Assembly: GCA_964019425.1 (NCBI GenBank)
Contig: OZ025793.1
Coordinates: forward strand, 682,001-746,000
Source of the DNA: Flectonema sp. DT1601
Lineage: Eukaryota; Euglenozoa; Diplonemea; Diplonemida; Diplonemidae
Direction: 5' to 3'
Length of the DNA: 64,000 nt
Shown here: piece after piece, positions 12,001 through 24,928 of the stretch
How the letters are laid out: each line of letters opens with the position of its first letter
Numbering within the stretch: the first letter of the stretch is position 1
Notes under the pieces: generated by a model
The model's input: the letters and a program-made list of their open reading frames with translations, nothing else
The model's database searches: none
Told to the model about the DNA's origin: nothing
Position numbers and translations under genes: made by a program

Positions 12001-15000
12001 TAACTCTGAAGTTGTTTTTGAAGTTGGAATTACTTCAGAACCAACAGCAATGCTTGTGTTTCCCTTATCAGTCGGTGATGATACTGAGGCTGTGGTGTCT
12101 CCTTCACAACTTACATTCACATCTTTGAATTGGAGATCAAAACAAACTCTCACAGTCACTGGAAAAGATGATCAAATAGACGACGGAGATGTTTCTTATT
12201 CTGTTATTGTTGGTAAGCCAACTACTACTGATGTAGTCTACAATTCTCTATCTAATAAAGTAATTGGATTGCGTAACATTGATGATGACTCTGCTTATGT
12301 AGAAGTGTCACGAATTGCTGGCATCACTACATATGAAGATCAAAGTCAAACACATTCGACAGTGTTGGTATCTCTACTGACAGAGCCTACTGATATTGTT
12401 ACTATACCTGTTAGTAGTAGTAATGATCTTGAAGCAACTGTTGATCCGACAAGTCTTCGGTTCGAACCCGCAACGTGGCAAAATCCTCAAACGATAACAA
12501 TAAAAGGAATTGATGATCAGGTTGCTGATGGAGATGTTCCGTTTCGTGTTACTCTTTCTCCAGCGATCTCAAACGACGTTAGTTATAAATCATTTAACCC
12601 TTCTGATATCACTGCTATAAATATTGATAATGACTCAGCTTCAGTTCTTATCGGTGCTAACCTCCCGCTGTCTTGTTCAGAAAGCGGCACCTCAGTTGAA
12701 TTCACTCTCTCCTTATCAAGTAAACCAACGTCACTCATGTCTATGACAATTCAAACAAGTGATACGACAGAAGGTATTGTTTCTCCAACCTTTGTGACGT
12801 TTTCACAGCAGACCTGGTATGTGTATATTGTCTTTTTAATAGTGTATTTATAAAATACGTGGAGTGTAAAAAATCTCCAAAAAAAAAAAAAAATGGCCAA
12901 ATTAAGGTTTTTTTTAAAGTAGAAACGCTTAGTAAAATTTGGGATCTAGAAAAAAGTTTTTTTTTTGTCTTTCTGGTGTCCATTAATTCTTAACATTTTT
13001 GCGGCTGGAAACTAATCTCGGATCCGTAACAATTGTTGCTTCGTTGTGCATACTGCCTTAATGGGGTTGGATAACTTTGTCTTGAAAGTTGAGGTTGCCT
13101 CCAGACGCATAGGTATGGTTAACATTGTTGGTGGACACCAGTCTCAATAAGAGGATCGGGTTGTGGATAATTTACAGGTGGCACAGTATCATCACCTTAT
13201 TTCTTGCACTTTTCTGGGATAGGCCTTCGTCTTCTTCGCTTAAACTCTAACTATAGATCCGGTAGATTTACAGGGTTGACAATACCTTCGTTTTTTAACC
13301 AGCCGTCGTAGTTTTCTCAATGCTATTGCTATCCACTCAATCTGAGTTCTCGATCTGATTATTTATAAGGCTTCCGATTAAGGTCGAAACCTCCGCCCCT
13401 TTTAAACGAAACACCTTCTCTCTTACCTCCAAAATTCGATCTGGAACAAGAAGCAAACTCTGCTGACGGAAGCTTTCTTGGGGAGGACTTTGTCCTTAAT
13501 TATTTCCTCTATTTGACATGGATTCAGGTTCAGGAGTGGACCCTTTCTTTTCGCATCTACTTCCCAAAGAAGGTTTGATACTCCCTTTGAAGTTGGATAT
13601 TATGGAGTGCAATACTGTTATTCACTTAAAGAAAACTCTGCTTCGCACAAAGCGACGAGGAATGGTGTGACCGGGGTTGATCTAGCTGTCTCAGCCTACT
13701 AAATAACTTGCATAGGGAGCATCTCCTGTGTTCAATATAATGTGATAATTAGATTATCAGATGAGATGGACGGACTTTGCACCTTTGACATCGAAGGTCT
13801 ACTTGCTAGATTCAGACACTGAAGTGTTGTTAAAATTTACGGTTGTGCTGTCACTATACAGAGGGGCACTCCAGAAACATTGACCTGGATGATAGTATTT
13901 TGTTTATTTGAATTATTTTACGAATAAAACATAATTAAAACAGGAATACCCTTACTACAGTTACCATCACTTGTGTTAATGATGATGTAGCTGATGGAGA
14001 TGTTACGTTTACAGTGAGACTGTCACAGTTGTCAGGTAGTGATGCGACGTATTCAACAGTCGATCCTCAAGACTTGAATGTGATGAATATTGATAATGAT
14101 GTCCCTTCTGTTATTGTTACAACAGGTTGTGCTTCAACAGGTTGTACCCAACGTGTTTCTGAAGATGGTATCTCAACTACTGCTAAAGTAATATTATCAC
14201 TCGCATCAAGACCACTTGGAAGGATATCAATTCCATTAGCTAGCGACAGACCAACAGAAGGAACTCCAAGTCAAGACATCGTCGTCTTCACTCCGTCAAC
14301 TTGGAACATTCAACAGACAGTTACCGTCAGAGGTGCTGATGATTTAATTCTTGATGGTGATCAGTTGTTTAATATTGAAATTGGTTCTCCTCAACCAGCA
14401 TCTTCAGCTGATGTTAGTTATGGTCAACTACAAGGAAGTACTATTCCTATGACTTGTGTTGATGATGATGTCGCTGGAGTAGTAGTGACACCTGTGACTG
14501 GTTTAGTGACTTCTGAAGCTGTTCCGTCAGAAACAAGAATAACAGTAATGCTCAGAAGTGCGCCTTCTGCAGGTGATGTAGTCTTACCAGTCACTACAGA
14601 TGATGACACAGAGGGAACTGTTTCTCCATCTCAACTTACTTTCACTCCATCGAATTCTAACATTCCTCAAACAGTAACTATCAATGGAGTTGATGATGAT
14701 ACCGTTGATGGAGATGTTGGATATTCGATCACTATTGGTGTTCCTGATAGTTCATCTGATCCATCTTATATTACAAGTATTCAATCACCTACATCAGTAT
14801 CAGTTAGGAATCTTGATAATGATGTCGCTAGTGTTACAGTTGCTCCATATCAAGGTTTAATAACTCACGAGAATGGATTAGAAGCTACTTTTACAGTTGT
14901 TCTAAACGCTAGACCATCAGCAGAAGTTATTATTCCAATCTCTAGTAGTGATGTTAGTGAAGGAAGACCAACTGCTACTCAACTCGCATTTGATGGCAGC

Positions 15001-18000
15001 ACTTGGTCAACACCTCAAACAGTTACTATTAAAGGACAACCTGATTCTGAAGATGACACGTCAGTCGCTTATACAATTACTCTTACTGCAGCGAGTATGG
15101 ATTCAGCTTATCATGGTCTTGTTATTCAATCTGTTTCAGTTGTTAATGAACCTTTGAATTGTATGGGTTTCTCTTGTCCAGCAGGTATGCTTCACAAATC
15201 AACAAGTTTCTGTCCTGGAGCTTCTTGCTCTAGTTTACAATGCTGCATTCAAACTTGTGTTGGATACGCTTGCTCAGCAAACTCTGTTCTTCAAACTCGA
15301 ACACCACTAAACGAAACGATGTGTCTGTCAGGTAGCTGTTCCGATTCTGACTGCTGTATTACAACGTGTGGTTCAATGCAATACTCTTGTCCTACTACTT
15401 CAGGTACTTCAGGTTTTATTTTAGATACGGCTGGGGAATGTATTGCTGGTGTTTGCAGCGACTTGACGTGTTGTAAACCAGCTTGTTCATCACACACATG
15501 TCTCTCATCGCAGCTAAAGCTAAAGCAGAGTGCAGCATCGGTCCCGTGTGCGTCTGCTGTTTGCACTGATGCTGTTTGTTGTGATGAAACGTGTTTATCA
15601 TCAGGGTTTAGCTGTCCAGCAGGGTATGTGGCTCTGACTAGTCCAGCTGATGTCTCCTGTCCGAATGGAAATCCAAACTCATGTGGGACGACCGAATGTT
15701 GTGAAGCCACATGTCTCTCTTACACTTGTGCATCAGGGTTGGCCAGAATAGCAAATGCTGGAAGTGTTAAGTGTACAACAGCATGCAGTGACTCAAAGTG
15801 TTGTGAAGATCTTTGTCTTGGTGTTGCCTGCACAGCTTCTGATAGCTGTCATGAACCTTCAACTTGTAATACTCAAAATGGACTTTGTGAAGGGGATCCG
15901 ATAAAGGCTGATGGATCTGTTTGTGATGATGGTGATTCAAACACAGCAACAGATACTTGTAAGTCTGGAGCATGTATCGGAAGGATTTCATGTGGTTCTC
16001 AATTATGTCCTGAACCTTCAGACTTACAGTGTACTTCAATGACATGTAGTTCTCAGCAGTGTACTGAAGTTAATAAACCAGCCAATACCGCCTGTAATGA
16101 TGGAAACGATCGCACTGTCACTGATGTCTGCGTCTCTGGGGCTTGCGTTGGTAGTTTTCCAAAATGTAATTCCCTGGACCCTTCAACATGTGCTCTACGA
16201 TCTGATGCTAGTTCTGTGTTGTGTCCCAGCACTGGTTGTGATGAAGCAACTTGTTGTCAGGTCTGCAGTCAATTTGATTCATCAAACTGTCTGAGTACTC
16301 TCTTGAAATCAGATGCTAATAATATAAGATGTTTATCAGGTGGATGTGATACAACAAGGTGTTGTCTTGACTTATGTACTTCAGTGATATGTACTGCTTC
16401 TGATCAATGTCATAATATTGGTGTTTGTGATGGTCAGACTGGATTATGTTCAGATCCTATTGCGCCAGACAACAGACAGTGTACTGATGGAATAGGAGAA
16501 ACGACTAATGATGTTTGTGAGAATGGTGTTTGTGTTGGATCATGTGCTGCAACAAATTGTAAGGCTCAAAGTCCACAATGCAATCGTCCAGTTTGCTCGA
16601 ATGTGAACAGCTGCACCGAAACACCAAAACTCGACTCAACTCCCTGCAATGACGGAGATATAAAAACTAACAGAGATCAATGCATCCTTGGTGTGTGTGT
16701 TGGTACCTTACCAACATGTGCTTCCTTATCAACTCAATGTGTTGTCGTACCAGGCGGTTCAGGTAGAACATGTGCAGGACTTTGTAGACATCGAGACTGT
16801 TGTATTCTTTGTAATCAGGACTCTTCAGTATCCTGTCCTGCTGGTCAAACTATAAAAGTAGACACACCATGTCCAGCTTCAGGGTGCTCATCGACAAGCT
16901 GTTGTGAACCTGATAAGTGTACAGGTGTACAATGTCTGCCAGCAGATGAATGTCGTGAGGCGGGTATTTGTAACTCTTTAACAGGTTTGTGTAGTACGGC
17001 AGCTAAAACTGACGGAACTCGTTGCAATGACGCTGATAGTACTACATCAGCTGACCGATGCACATCTGGTGTTTGTAGAGGTACTGCTAACATTGAATAT
17101 ATTGGTGGGTTGTTTATAATCAATTCACTGTTTTCATCATTATCTGTTGACCGTACCATGGTATTGCACTTTCAAAATGCCCTCACAACACACCTGACAC
17201 AGAATGTCCCTGGAATCAATAATATTATGATTCAATCTATTTGTGAATCAGATGCAAAGGGAAACAGAATAGCCTCAACTTGTATTCCAGGAACAGTCTT
17301 TGGTCAGATTGCGATTGTTACCAGCAGACATGTTGCAGTCCAACAAGCAAGCGCTTCTGGATACACATTTGTACATGCGATTGCAACAGTACCAGCTTCA
17401 TTAGCTACTACGGGTGTTAGTAGTATGAAGTCAGCTTTACAAGTTGGAACTGGTATTAGCACGTCAACTGTTATCGCTCCAGAGCTTTCAGTTTCAAAGG
17501 GTCGATGTGCTTCAGTTGTTTGTGATGTTACTAATTCAGGTTGTTTTGAATACCTTCCATGTGATGAACAAACAGGAAGCTGTAGTGAAGTTATGAAACC
17601 AGACGGTACAACATGTGATGACACTGACTCATCTACTTTAAGTGATGTTTGTTCTGCCGGAAGCTGCAGCGGTCATATCCTCTGTGATGGTTCGACATGT
17701 AAACCTCAGAATCCAGAATGTCAAGTAGCTGTTTGCTCTCTTGGAGGAGGTTGTGGTCAGTCAGAGAAACCCCCTGGAACGCCATGCTCAGATGGTGACT
17801 CGAATACAGTTGATGATCGCTGTATTAGAGGTGCTTGTATTGGAACAGATTTGTGTGTTTTAGTGAGATGTGAGGCCAAGTCTTCGTGTAGGGTAGAGGG
17901 CACTTGTGACCCAGCAACAGGAACCTGCAATGATCCACCAGCACCAGATGGTACAGAATGTGATGATGGAGATTCTCAAACAGGATCTGATAAATGTTAT

Positions 18001-21000
18001 TCAGGAGTATGTATGGGTATTGTTAGCTGTGGAGGATCAATATGTCTTCCATCAGAACCACAATGTCATACTGCCTCTTGTAATAATGGACAATGTAGTC
18101 AACAACGTAAAGTAGATCTCACTCCCTGCAACGATGGAGATCTCTCGACTGCAACAGACCATTGCTTGTCAGGTACCTGCATTGGAGTTAATAAATGTGC
18201 GAGTGTTGTCTGCACTGCAATATCAACATGTCATGAGAAGGGTTTCTGTAATCCAGTAACAGGAGAGTGTAGTACTCCATTTATAGCAGAAGGGACACAA
18301 TGTGATGACAGAGATGTAACAACAAGTGGTGATAAGTGTATTAATGGTCAGTGTATTGGATCTGTTATTTGTGGAACAACAACATGTCAGGTAACAGACA
18401 CACAATGTCATAGCAGTGGATGCAGTGCAGTTGACGGGAGTTGTATAGAACTTGAAAAGGCTGATGGAACTACTTGTAATGATGGTCGCTCACAAACAAC
18501 TGATGATCAATGTGTGTCGGGTCAATGTATTGGAACTGAAGTATGTGCAAGTATTACTTGTACAGCAAGTGATCAATGTCATAATGTTGGTATTTGTAAT
18601 CCAAATCAAAGACTTTGTTCTGATCCAAGAAAACCACAAGGAACACAATGCAATGATGGAGATCCTACTACTGGTGGTGATAAATGTGTTAATGGTGCTT
18701 GTGTTGGTACAATTCAATGTGGTGGATCCCCTTGTGCTCCTACTAACCCTCAATGCTATGTAGCTGCTTGTGCGGGTACCCGTTGTACTCAGGTACCAAA
18801 ACCAAACAATACTCCTTGCAATGATGAAAACCCAAACACATCTGATGATAAGTGTAACAATGGCCAATGTCTTGGTATTAATCTTTGCCAAGGAATTGTT
18901 TGTAGTTCTTCAGACCAATGCCATGCTGTTGGTGTTTGTCATCCGTCAACTGGAAAGTGTTCAGATCCTCCACAACCTGATGGCAGTCTCTGTAATGATG
19001 GTGACTTAGTTACCTCAGGTATTATTATTTTTGTTATTTATTAAAACATATTATGTACTTCGTACAATCTAATATCAAATCAAACAGGTGATCAATGCAT
19101 AAGTGGTGTTTGTATTGGAACGATTCAATGCGGAGCCTCTGGAGCTTGCGCCCCAACAATGGGAAGGTGCAACACAGCTGCTTGTGAAAATGGCCTTTGT
19201 ACTGAAAGAGCTAAACCAAACAGCGTATCGTGTAATGATGACAACCCAGCAACTAATAATGATAAATGTATTCAGAGTGTGTGTGTTGGATCAATCATCT
19301 GTGGAGGTCAAGAATGTTTACCTACGACACCTCAGTGTCATGTAGCTGTCTGTGAAAACAGACAATGTTCTCAACAAGTTAAATCAGACGGTACTCAATG
19401 CTCTGATGGATCTCTACTTACAACTGAAGATCGTTGTGTGTCTGGTGTTTGTATTGGTACAAATAAATGTTCTGGTGTTCGTTGTGACCCGAGTGACTCC
19501 TGTCACTTAGCTGGAACATGTGATCCAAATACTGGTTTGTACTTCTCTTATTTGTAATACGTCCGAGTAATAATTGTTTTGTTTTATTCTTTACTTTATT
19601 TGTTATGAAAATGAAATAATACAAAACAGGATTATGTTCAGATCCTGTAAAACCATCTGGGTCAATCTGTGATGATGGTGACGCCTCAACTTCTAGTGAC
19701 AGGTGTGTTGCGGGAACTTGTGTAGGCTCCGTAACATGTGGAGGGTCTTCGTGTGTTCCTGTAAACCCTTCTTGTTATACAGCTGCTTGTAGTAACAATC
19801 AAGTCTGTACAGAGAAACCTCGCCCAGCAGGTACTCCATGTAATGATAACAACCCTCTTACCATAAGAGATGTTTGCAGTAACGCTGTCTGTGTTGGAAC
19901 TTCTTTATGTGCTGGGATAACGTGTAATGCATTTGACTCCTGTCATAAAGATGGTGTGTGTAATCCTTTTACTGGAATATGTACAGAACCAATAAAAAGT
20001 GATGGAACTGTCTGCACAGACGGAGACTCATCAACAGCAGGAGATAAATGTTTAGCTGGAGTGTGTACAGGTTCTATTAGTTGTGGTGGTGTTCAATGTG
20101 TTGCACCTGATCCACAATGTCAAACACCAGTCTGTAGTCAAAACCGTTGTGTTTATCAATCAAAAACTGGAGGTCTTCCCTGCAATGATGGGAATCCTCG
20201 TACTAGAAATGATAAGTGTACTGCTGGTGAATGCAGAGGAATCGATCAATGTGCTGGTGTGACGTGTCCTTCTTTATCAACCTGTCACACAGAGGGTCAG
20301 TGTATTCCAGCAACTGGTCTTTGTACTCAACCAAGAAAAGCTGATGGGACTCCCTGTGATGATGGAGTAGTAAGTACAAAGAGTGATGTTTGTATTCAAG
20401 GATCATGTGTTGGTGTTATAACTTGTACTGATCCTAATAGAGGAACTGATAGTCAATGTCAACCTTATGAACCTCAATGTCATATTCCTGTTTGTATTGT
20501 TGGAGGCTGTTCCCAAATTAGAAAAGCAGATGGAACCTCTTGCGATGATTCTGAACCCTCCACAGCAGGAGACAAATGCATTGACGGCACCTGCATAGGC
20601 ACTGTTACCTGTAACAACACCGTCTGTGTAACGCCATCTGAGCAATGTAGAATGCCAACTTGTTCAGGTAGTCAATGTATTGAAGTTAATAGAGCGGATG
20701 GAACTCTTTGTGATGATGGTGACTCACAGACTACTGAAGATAATTGTAAATCTGGGAAATGTGGCGGAATAAATAAATGTCTTAACGTTGTCTGCCAAGA
20801 CTTACCATCAACCGGATGCAAAGAAACAACTGCATGCCGACCAGAAACTGGTTTGTGTCCAACTGCTAACAAACCTGAAGGAACTTCTTGTGATGATAAC
20901 AATCCTCAAACTACATACGACACTTGTTATTCTGGAAAGTGTATTGGTGCTCTTCAATGTGGTGAGAATAATGACATCATTTGTCCAACAAGTACTCTAC

Positions 21001-23276
21001 AATGTATTGAGTCAGCCTGTACTCCAAATACTAAAATCTGTACAGAAGTTAATAAACCAGATGGAACAACATGTAATGATGGTAACCCCGAAACATATGA
21101 TGACAGGTGTATGAATGGAATATGTAGTGGTTGGCTAACTTGCGACTCTTCTGCTTGTATTGCAAGTAATCCGTCATGTCAAACTGTGAGGTGTTCTTCA
21201 TTAGCAAATGGTCGTTGTGAGGAAGTACTTAAACCTGACGGAACTCCCTGCACTGATCACAACTCAGACACGGTCAATGACATCTGTCGGGCAGGTGTCT
21301 GCGGTGGAACTGATCTCTGTAAAGATATCTCCTGCACTGCATCTGATCAATGTCATGACATCGGAATCTGTCAACCAACGACAGGCACATGTACAGATCC
21401 TTCTAAGAGTACTGGTTCTGTTTGCTCAGATGGAATCGCTACAACATTTAGTGATAAGTGTGTTGGTGGTTCTTGCGTTGGAACAATTTCATGTGGTGGT
21501 GTCACCTGCTCCCCATCAGAGTCAGCCTGTCATATAGCAGTTTGTCAGGATGGGAAATGTGTCGAAAATGCCAAGATTGACGGAGCAGCATGCAACGACC
21601 AAAACTCTTCAACAGTATTTGACAGCTGTAGAAATGGAAGATGTATCGGAGAAGACAGATGTGCTTCTCTTGTTTGTGATGCATCAGATCAATGTCACTT
21701 ACCAGGAAGATGTATTTCAGCAACAGGACTTTGTACTGATCCTATCAAACAAGAAGGTGTTCAATGTGATGATGGAGACCCGACTACTCTAAATGACCGC
21801 TGCATCGCAGGAGTCTGTACCGGTACGATAACCTGCGGTGGAAGGGAATGCTTCGCTCAGTCTCCTCAATGTCACACCTCTGGATGTGATGCAACAGGAC
21901 AGTGTATTGATGTAATTAAAGCTGATACAACATCTTGTAATGATGGTAATTGGACAACTATAAAAGATCAATGTCAAACTGGAATATGTGTAGGTACTCC
22001 AGATCATTGCAGACCAAGTCCATGTGGTAGTCAACAACTATGCGCTTCACATACAGGTTTTGGTGATACAAGATTTACCTGTACATGTCGATCACCAGAT
22101 ATTGGTTATTCAATTAATAAACCTGCTGATTGTGGAGGATCTGGTATTACTAATTGTGTGTCATCAAACTTAATATGTAAATCACAAGGTCAAGCTTGTG
22201 TTAAATTGGCAGACCCAAATCAATGGATGTGTGTCTGTGAACCACCTCTATTAGGATCACAAGCAACAGGTGCCGCAACTTGTAAAGTGAGTGATAAGAA
22301 CGCTAAGGTAGCAACAGTTTCTACTTCTCGAGTATTTCCACCACAAGTTTGGGCAGTAAGAGTTGCTAAACAATTAGGTATCGACCCAGGAAGAGTACTT
22401 GTCAGTGAACAAGGAGCATCTGGGATGCTTCAAATATCATTTCACGGAGCTGCTGATGAAAGCCGTGCAGGAGGAGCCTATCCTCTGAATCACTTGGAGG
22501 CTTCAGTACTTCAAAGTGAATTCTTACACCAGGCAGCAACTTGTCCAACTAGTACTACCTTCTGTCAAGAACTAGCTGTCAGTAAAATAAACTACGCTGC
22601 TACCCCCTGCACTTCCCTCACAGTTGACCTCTGTAAACTAGGTAATGATTGTACTTGGGCAACAAATGAAGGTTGTACTGATGATGATGACGATAGAGAC
22701 TTCGTGTGGCATCTGAGATGGATTTTACCAGTAGTGGGAGTCTTAATTCTAATGTGTATTATTGCGTATTGTTGGACTAAGCGCAAGAATGCAGCTGCTC
22801 GACACAATCTAAAAGCCGAGACATTTGGTATGCAGGGAACAGACAACGGAACATCAAACCCTCTTGCTTATCATTCTGATGCTCCTCCGACAGAACAGAG
22901 AAGGGAACTCACATCGACCACATTTTCGAAATTAGGAAGAAATGAAGTCCAAGGAGTAGGAGCACCTGAACTAATAAAACACGGTGATGGAATGCCTTCT
23001 ATGTCTCCAGCTCCTGTTAACTTTCATAACTCAATGGCGAGAAGTATGCCACCGCATGGGATGTCTGCATCTCCTAATCATTATCATTCACCTGCTTTAC
23101 CTCTACAAGAAGAACATTCTTATCCAACTTGGAAAGAAGTTGGTGATTCTGAACTTCCACACAACACTGTTTTTAAAGATCCACATCTTCCTTCGATGTC
23201 ACCAGACGGACGCGGTGCTTCAATGCCTCCTACGAAGGCAACTGCGCCGTCTGGATTATATCCTGTTAAGGTTTGA
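3002..23276 (+). CDS. Giant Calx-beta-like / Cys-rich repeat type I membrane protein
   Basis: Six exons: 3002-4322, 6495-10358, 10530-12816, 13944-19018, 19088-19534 and 19630-23276. Joined they give 16,641 bp, exactly 5,547 codons, and every junction restores a repeat motif. Domains in order: signal peptide (1-24); about 25 repeats of about 110 residues ending in TDDDTAG-like turns with a WN.PQ.VTVTG motif (to about 2893), resembling Calx-beta repeats of bacterial giant surface proteins; short CC modules (2896-3110); about 14 double Cys modules of the DGT.CDDGD type (to about 5120); EGF-like (about 5123-5165); a unique juxtamembrane domain (5220-5320); membrane helix (5361-5383); tail to 5546. 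Abundant Asp turns suggest calcium binding (inference). The likely role is adhesion or a surface coat. The start at 3002 is preferred because an acceptor-like AG lies just upstream. Confidence 0.88.
4370..5905 (+). repeat. 149-bp intronic tandem repeat, nine units
   Basis: The core GGCTACATGATGATAATTTG recurs at 4417, 4554, 4703, 4852, 5001, 5321 (one variant base), 5467, 5616 and 5766. Spacings are 137, 149, 149, 149, 320, 146, 149 and 150 bp. The 320-bp step carries about 170 bp of unrelated sequence (about 5140-5310). The middle units are almost identical, pointing to recent expansion. The period is not a multiple of three and each unit contains stops, so the short open frames it makes are not genes. 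Confidence 0.9.
6030..6459 (+). other. Ser/Thr-rich open frame inside intron 1 (possible alternative exon)
   Basis: The frame encodes repeated SLSLPT / TFSDSLTY-type segments typical of O-glycosylated surface proteins. A GTGAGT donor at 6430 would leave a 65-bp intron to the acceptor at 6494 and enter exon 2 in the correct frame. No upstream acceptor with a matching phase is obvious (the AG at 6059 gives the wrong phase). It could be an alternative first exon, a relic exon or a chance reading frame. Confidence 0.35.
10359..10529 (+). other. Intron 2 of the giant gene (171 bp)
   Basis: GTATGT donor and AAACAG|G acceptor. Joining gives KYRG-MDPQDIS, the normal repeat continuation. Confidence 0.92.
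12817..13943 (+). other. Intron 3 of the giant gene (1,127 bp)
   Basis: GTATGT donor and AAACAG|G acceptor. Splicing rebuilds the conserved TW-N motif across a split TGG codon. The interior has A- and T-runs near 12880-12970 but no open frame or recognisable element. Confidence 0.9.
19019..19087 (+). other. Intron 4 of the giant gene (69 bp)
   Basis: GTATTA donor and AAACAG|G acceptor. It joins TSG to DQCISG in the Cys module. Confidence 0.9.
19535..19629 (+). other. Intron 5 of the giant gene (95 bp)
   Basis: GTTTGT donor and AAACAG|G acceptor. It joins DPNTG to LCSDP, restoring the Cys module. Confidence 0.9.
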
Positions 23277-24928
23277 GCAGTAGTCGGTATTCGCTGCCGA
23301 ATTTACGTTCACTCATTTCGGATTAAAGTAGGCTTGAAGGTTCTTAGTTGTGTGAAATAAAAAAAAAAAAGTTTTTTTTTTTTTTTTTTTTTTTTAAACA
23401 AGCAAAAAATTCAGTATCTCTTCATCAAGGAATTATTGTCAACTAGAATAGTGTTTTGAAGTAATCTTTTAAAAGCTAAAATGTCTGGATTGTTTTTTTT
23501 TCCTTGCTGCTACTTCATTGTATTTGCGTATAGATTTATATTGAATTCTGTTTTTTTCGTTTAAGTTTCCGTTTTGTGTATTTATTTTCTGACCGACCAT
23601 TATTTTTTTTCTTTCCTTTCGGAGGCATTTCAAAAACAAAACAAAAAGAATTTATTAACCATATTCTTGTAATATAAAGTTAGGTGCCATGGTCTTGTTT
23701 TCGTGGGTTGTTCATAGTCAGCGAGAATCCTGCTGTTTTAGTTTATGCAATTCTGCAGTATCCATTTGAAAAAAAAAAAAAAATAAAATCATCAAATCTC
23801 CTTCCATCGGAGAAGCCCCAATTAGTAATTTTCTTAGAACTTTTTTTTTTGTCCCCTTCCAAAAGTTCTCTCAAGCTCCCCAACTAATTAGAACCTTAAC
23901 GGAAATAGTAATTTTAAAAAAAAAACAAAGCCTAGTGTGGGGTGGTTCAGTAGGGCAGGCCTGACACCGCAGTGTCCCCCTTACGAACTTACGAAAAGAT
24001 TTTTTTTAATAGAATCCATTACATGTCCTTGTAATGTTATTGATTATTTATAATACTAACTGAGGTGATTGAGTCACAGTAGTTGACTGACTTACTTCTA
24101 TACCATAACTGATGATGAGAGAATAGGCAAATACAGTACAGTTGTCGTATTTGTAAGTTTAACGAAATCAAAGCAACCAATCCCCCTCCCCAACAAACTT
24201 TTTAGAGCTTTTTTATTAGCAAATGCTCATTTCTGACTGCTTCCCTTTGTCAGGCTTTGATAATTCGTATGGTTGTTATTGTTTTTTCTTTTTTTTTACA
24301 TTGTCAAAAATTTCACCCTCTTTGATAGTGGTCCCTTTATTCTTGTACGAGCGACAAACTGTTCCTCCACTTTAACTGCGATAGAAGAGCGACATATTAA
24401 TGCTCAGATAGAATACTGTCTTGAACTTATAACTGATATTGGTATTGATAGAGTGATAATCAGGTTTGTGGTACTACTTGTGGATAAAATATTTAACAAA
24501 TTCATTCTTACACAGGAGGTAGACCTTACAGATGGATCAGCATAACTGATGACTTCCTCATGAATAACATCTGACGGGGTATTATTACATATTCGGAGGA
24601 GACTAGCTAATATAGAATCGTTCTTTTTTTATTTTATTTATTTTTTCCAGTAAATGAAGAGAAGGGGAAAACGGGTTTAGGACTTTCCGTAGTGTCTGCT
24701 AAAGACTGCGAAATTTGGAGGGCTAACACAGAGGGTTTGAGTTGGAGATATGTCGGCTTAACCTTTTTTAGTAAACCAAACAAATTAATACGAAGTTCAA
24801 TACAGCCTTCTGATTATTTTATTTTGTACGTTGTTGTTGTTGTTGTTGTTGATAAAGTATTTTGAAAAGACTACAAGATTCCCCTTTAATTAATTATTTA
24901 CATTCACCAGGTGTGCACAGGGGACACC
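23277..24928. other. Spacer after the giant gene
   Basis: AT-rich, with long T-runs (for example 23371-23395) and A-runs (23769). A possible tiny two-exon coding fragment at 24327-24574 is described separately. A CACCAG|G acceptor-like site ends at 24910, 18 nt before the next ATG. Confidence 0.6.
24327..24574 (+). other. Possible 3' part of a small spliced gene
   Basis: An open frame up to 24441, a putative intron 24442-24515 (GTATTG...ACACAG|G, 74 bp) and an exon ending in TGA at 24572-24574 would encode a tail ending ITDIG-GRPYRWISITDD and FLMNNI. Intron size and acceptor match the confirmed introns. No in-frame ATG is seen in the first part and I recognise no family. Confidence 0.2.

Larger units (their letters stand above)
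3060..15150 (+). repeat. About 25 coding Calx-beta-like repeats (spanning exons 1-4)
   Basis: Each unit runs from a DDDxAG(V/I) turn through a TESG/FTVVL strand pair and a TEGT..P..L.FT strand to WN.PQTVTVTG.DD. Units are diverged at the DNA level, so the array is old or diversified rather than freshly expanded. Introns cut inside units rather than between them. Confidence 0.85.
15160..22000 (+). repeat. Coding cysteine-rich module array
   Basis: First come about five short modules with a C....CC..C pattern (15160-15800). Then come about 14 double modules: C.(G/S)V.C.ASDQCH..G.C, DGT.CDDGD..T..D.C..G.C.G, CGG..C.P..PQCH, and a second DGT.CNDGD half. Similar DGTPCDDGD modules are known from bacterial and protist extracellular proteins. 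The cysteine spacing implies disulphide-bonded rods (inference). Confidence 0.8.

Noticed and set aside
12817-13943. Mobile element in the 1.1-kb intron
   Set aside because: No open frame, terminal repeats or target duplication could be seen.
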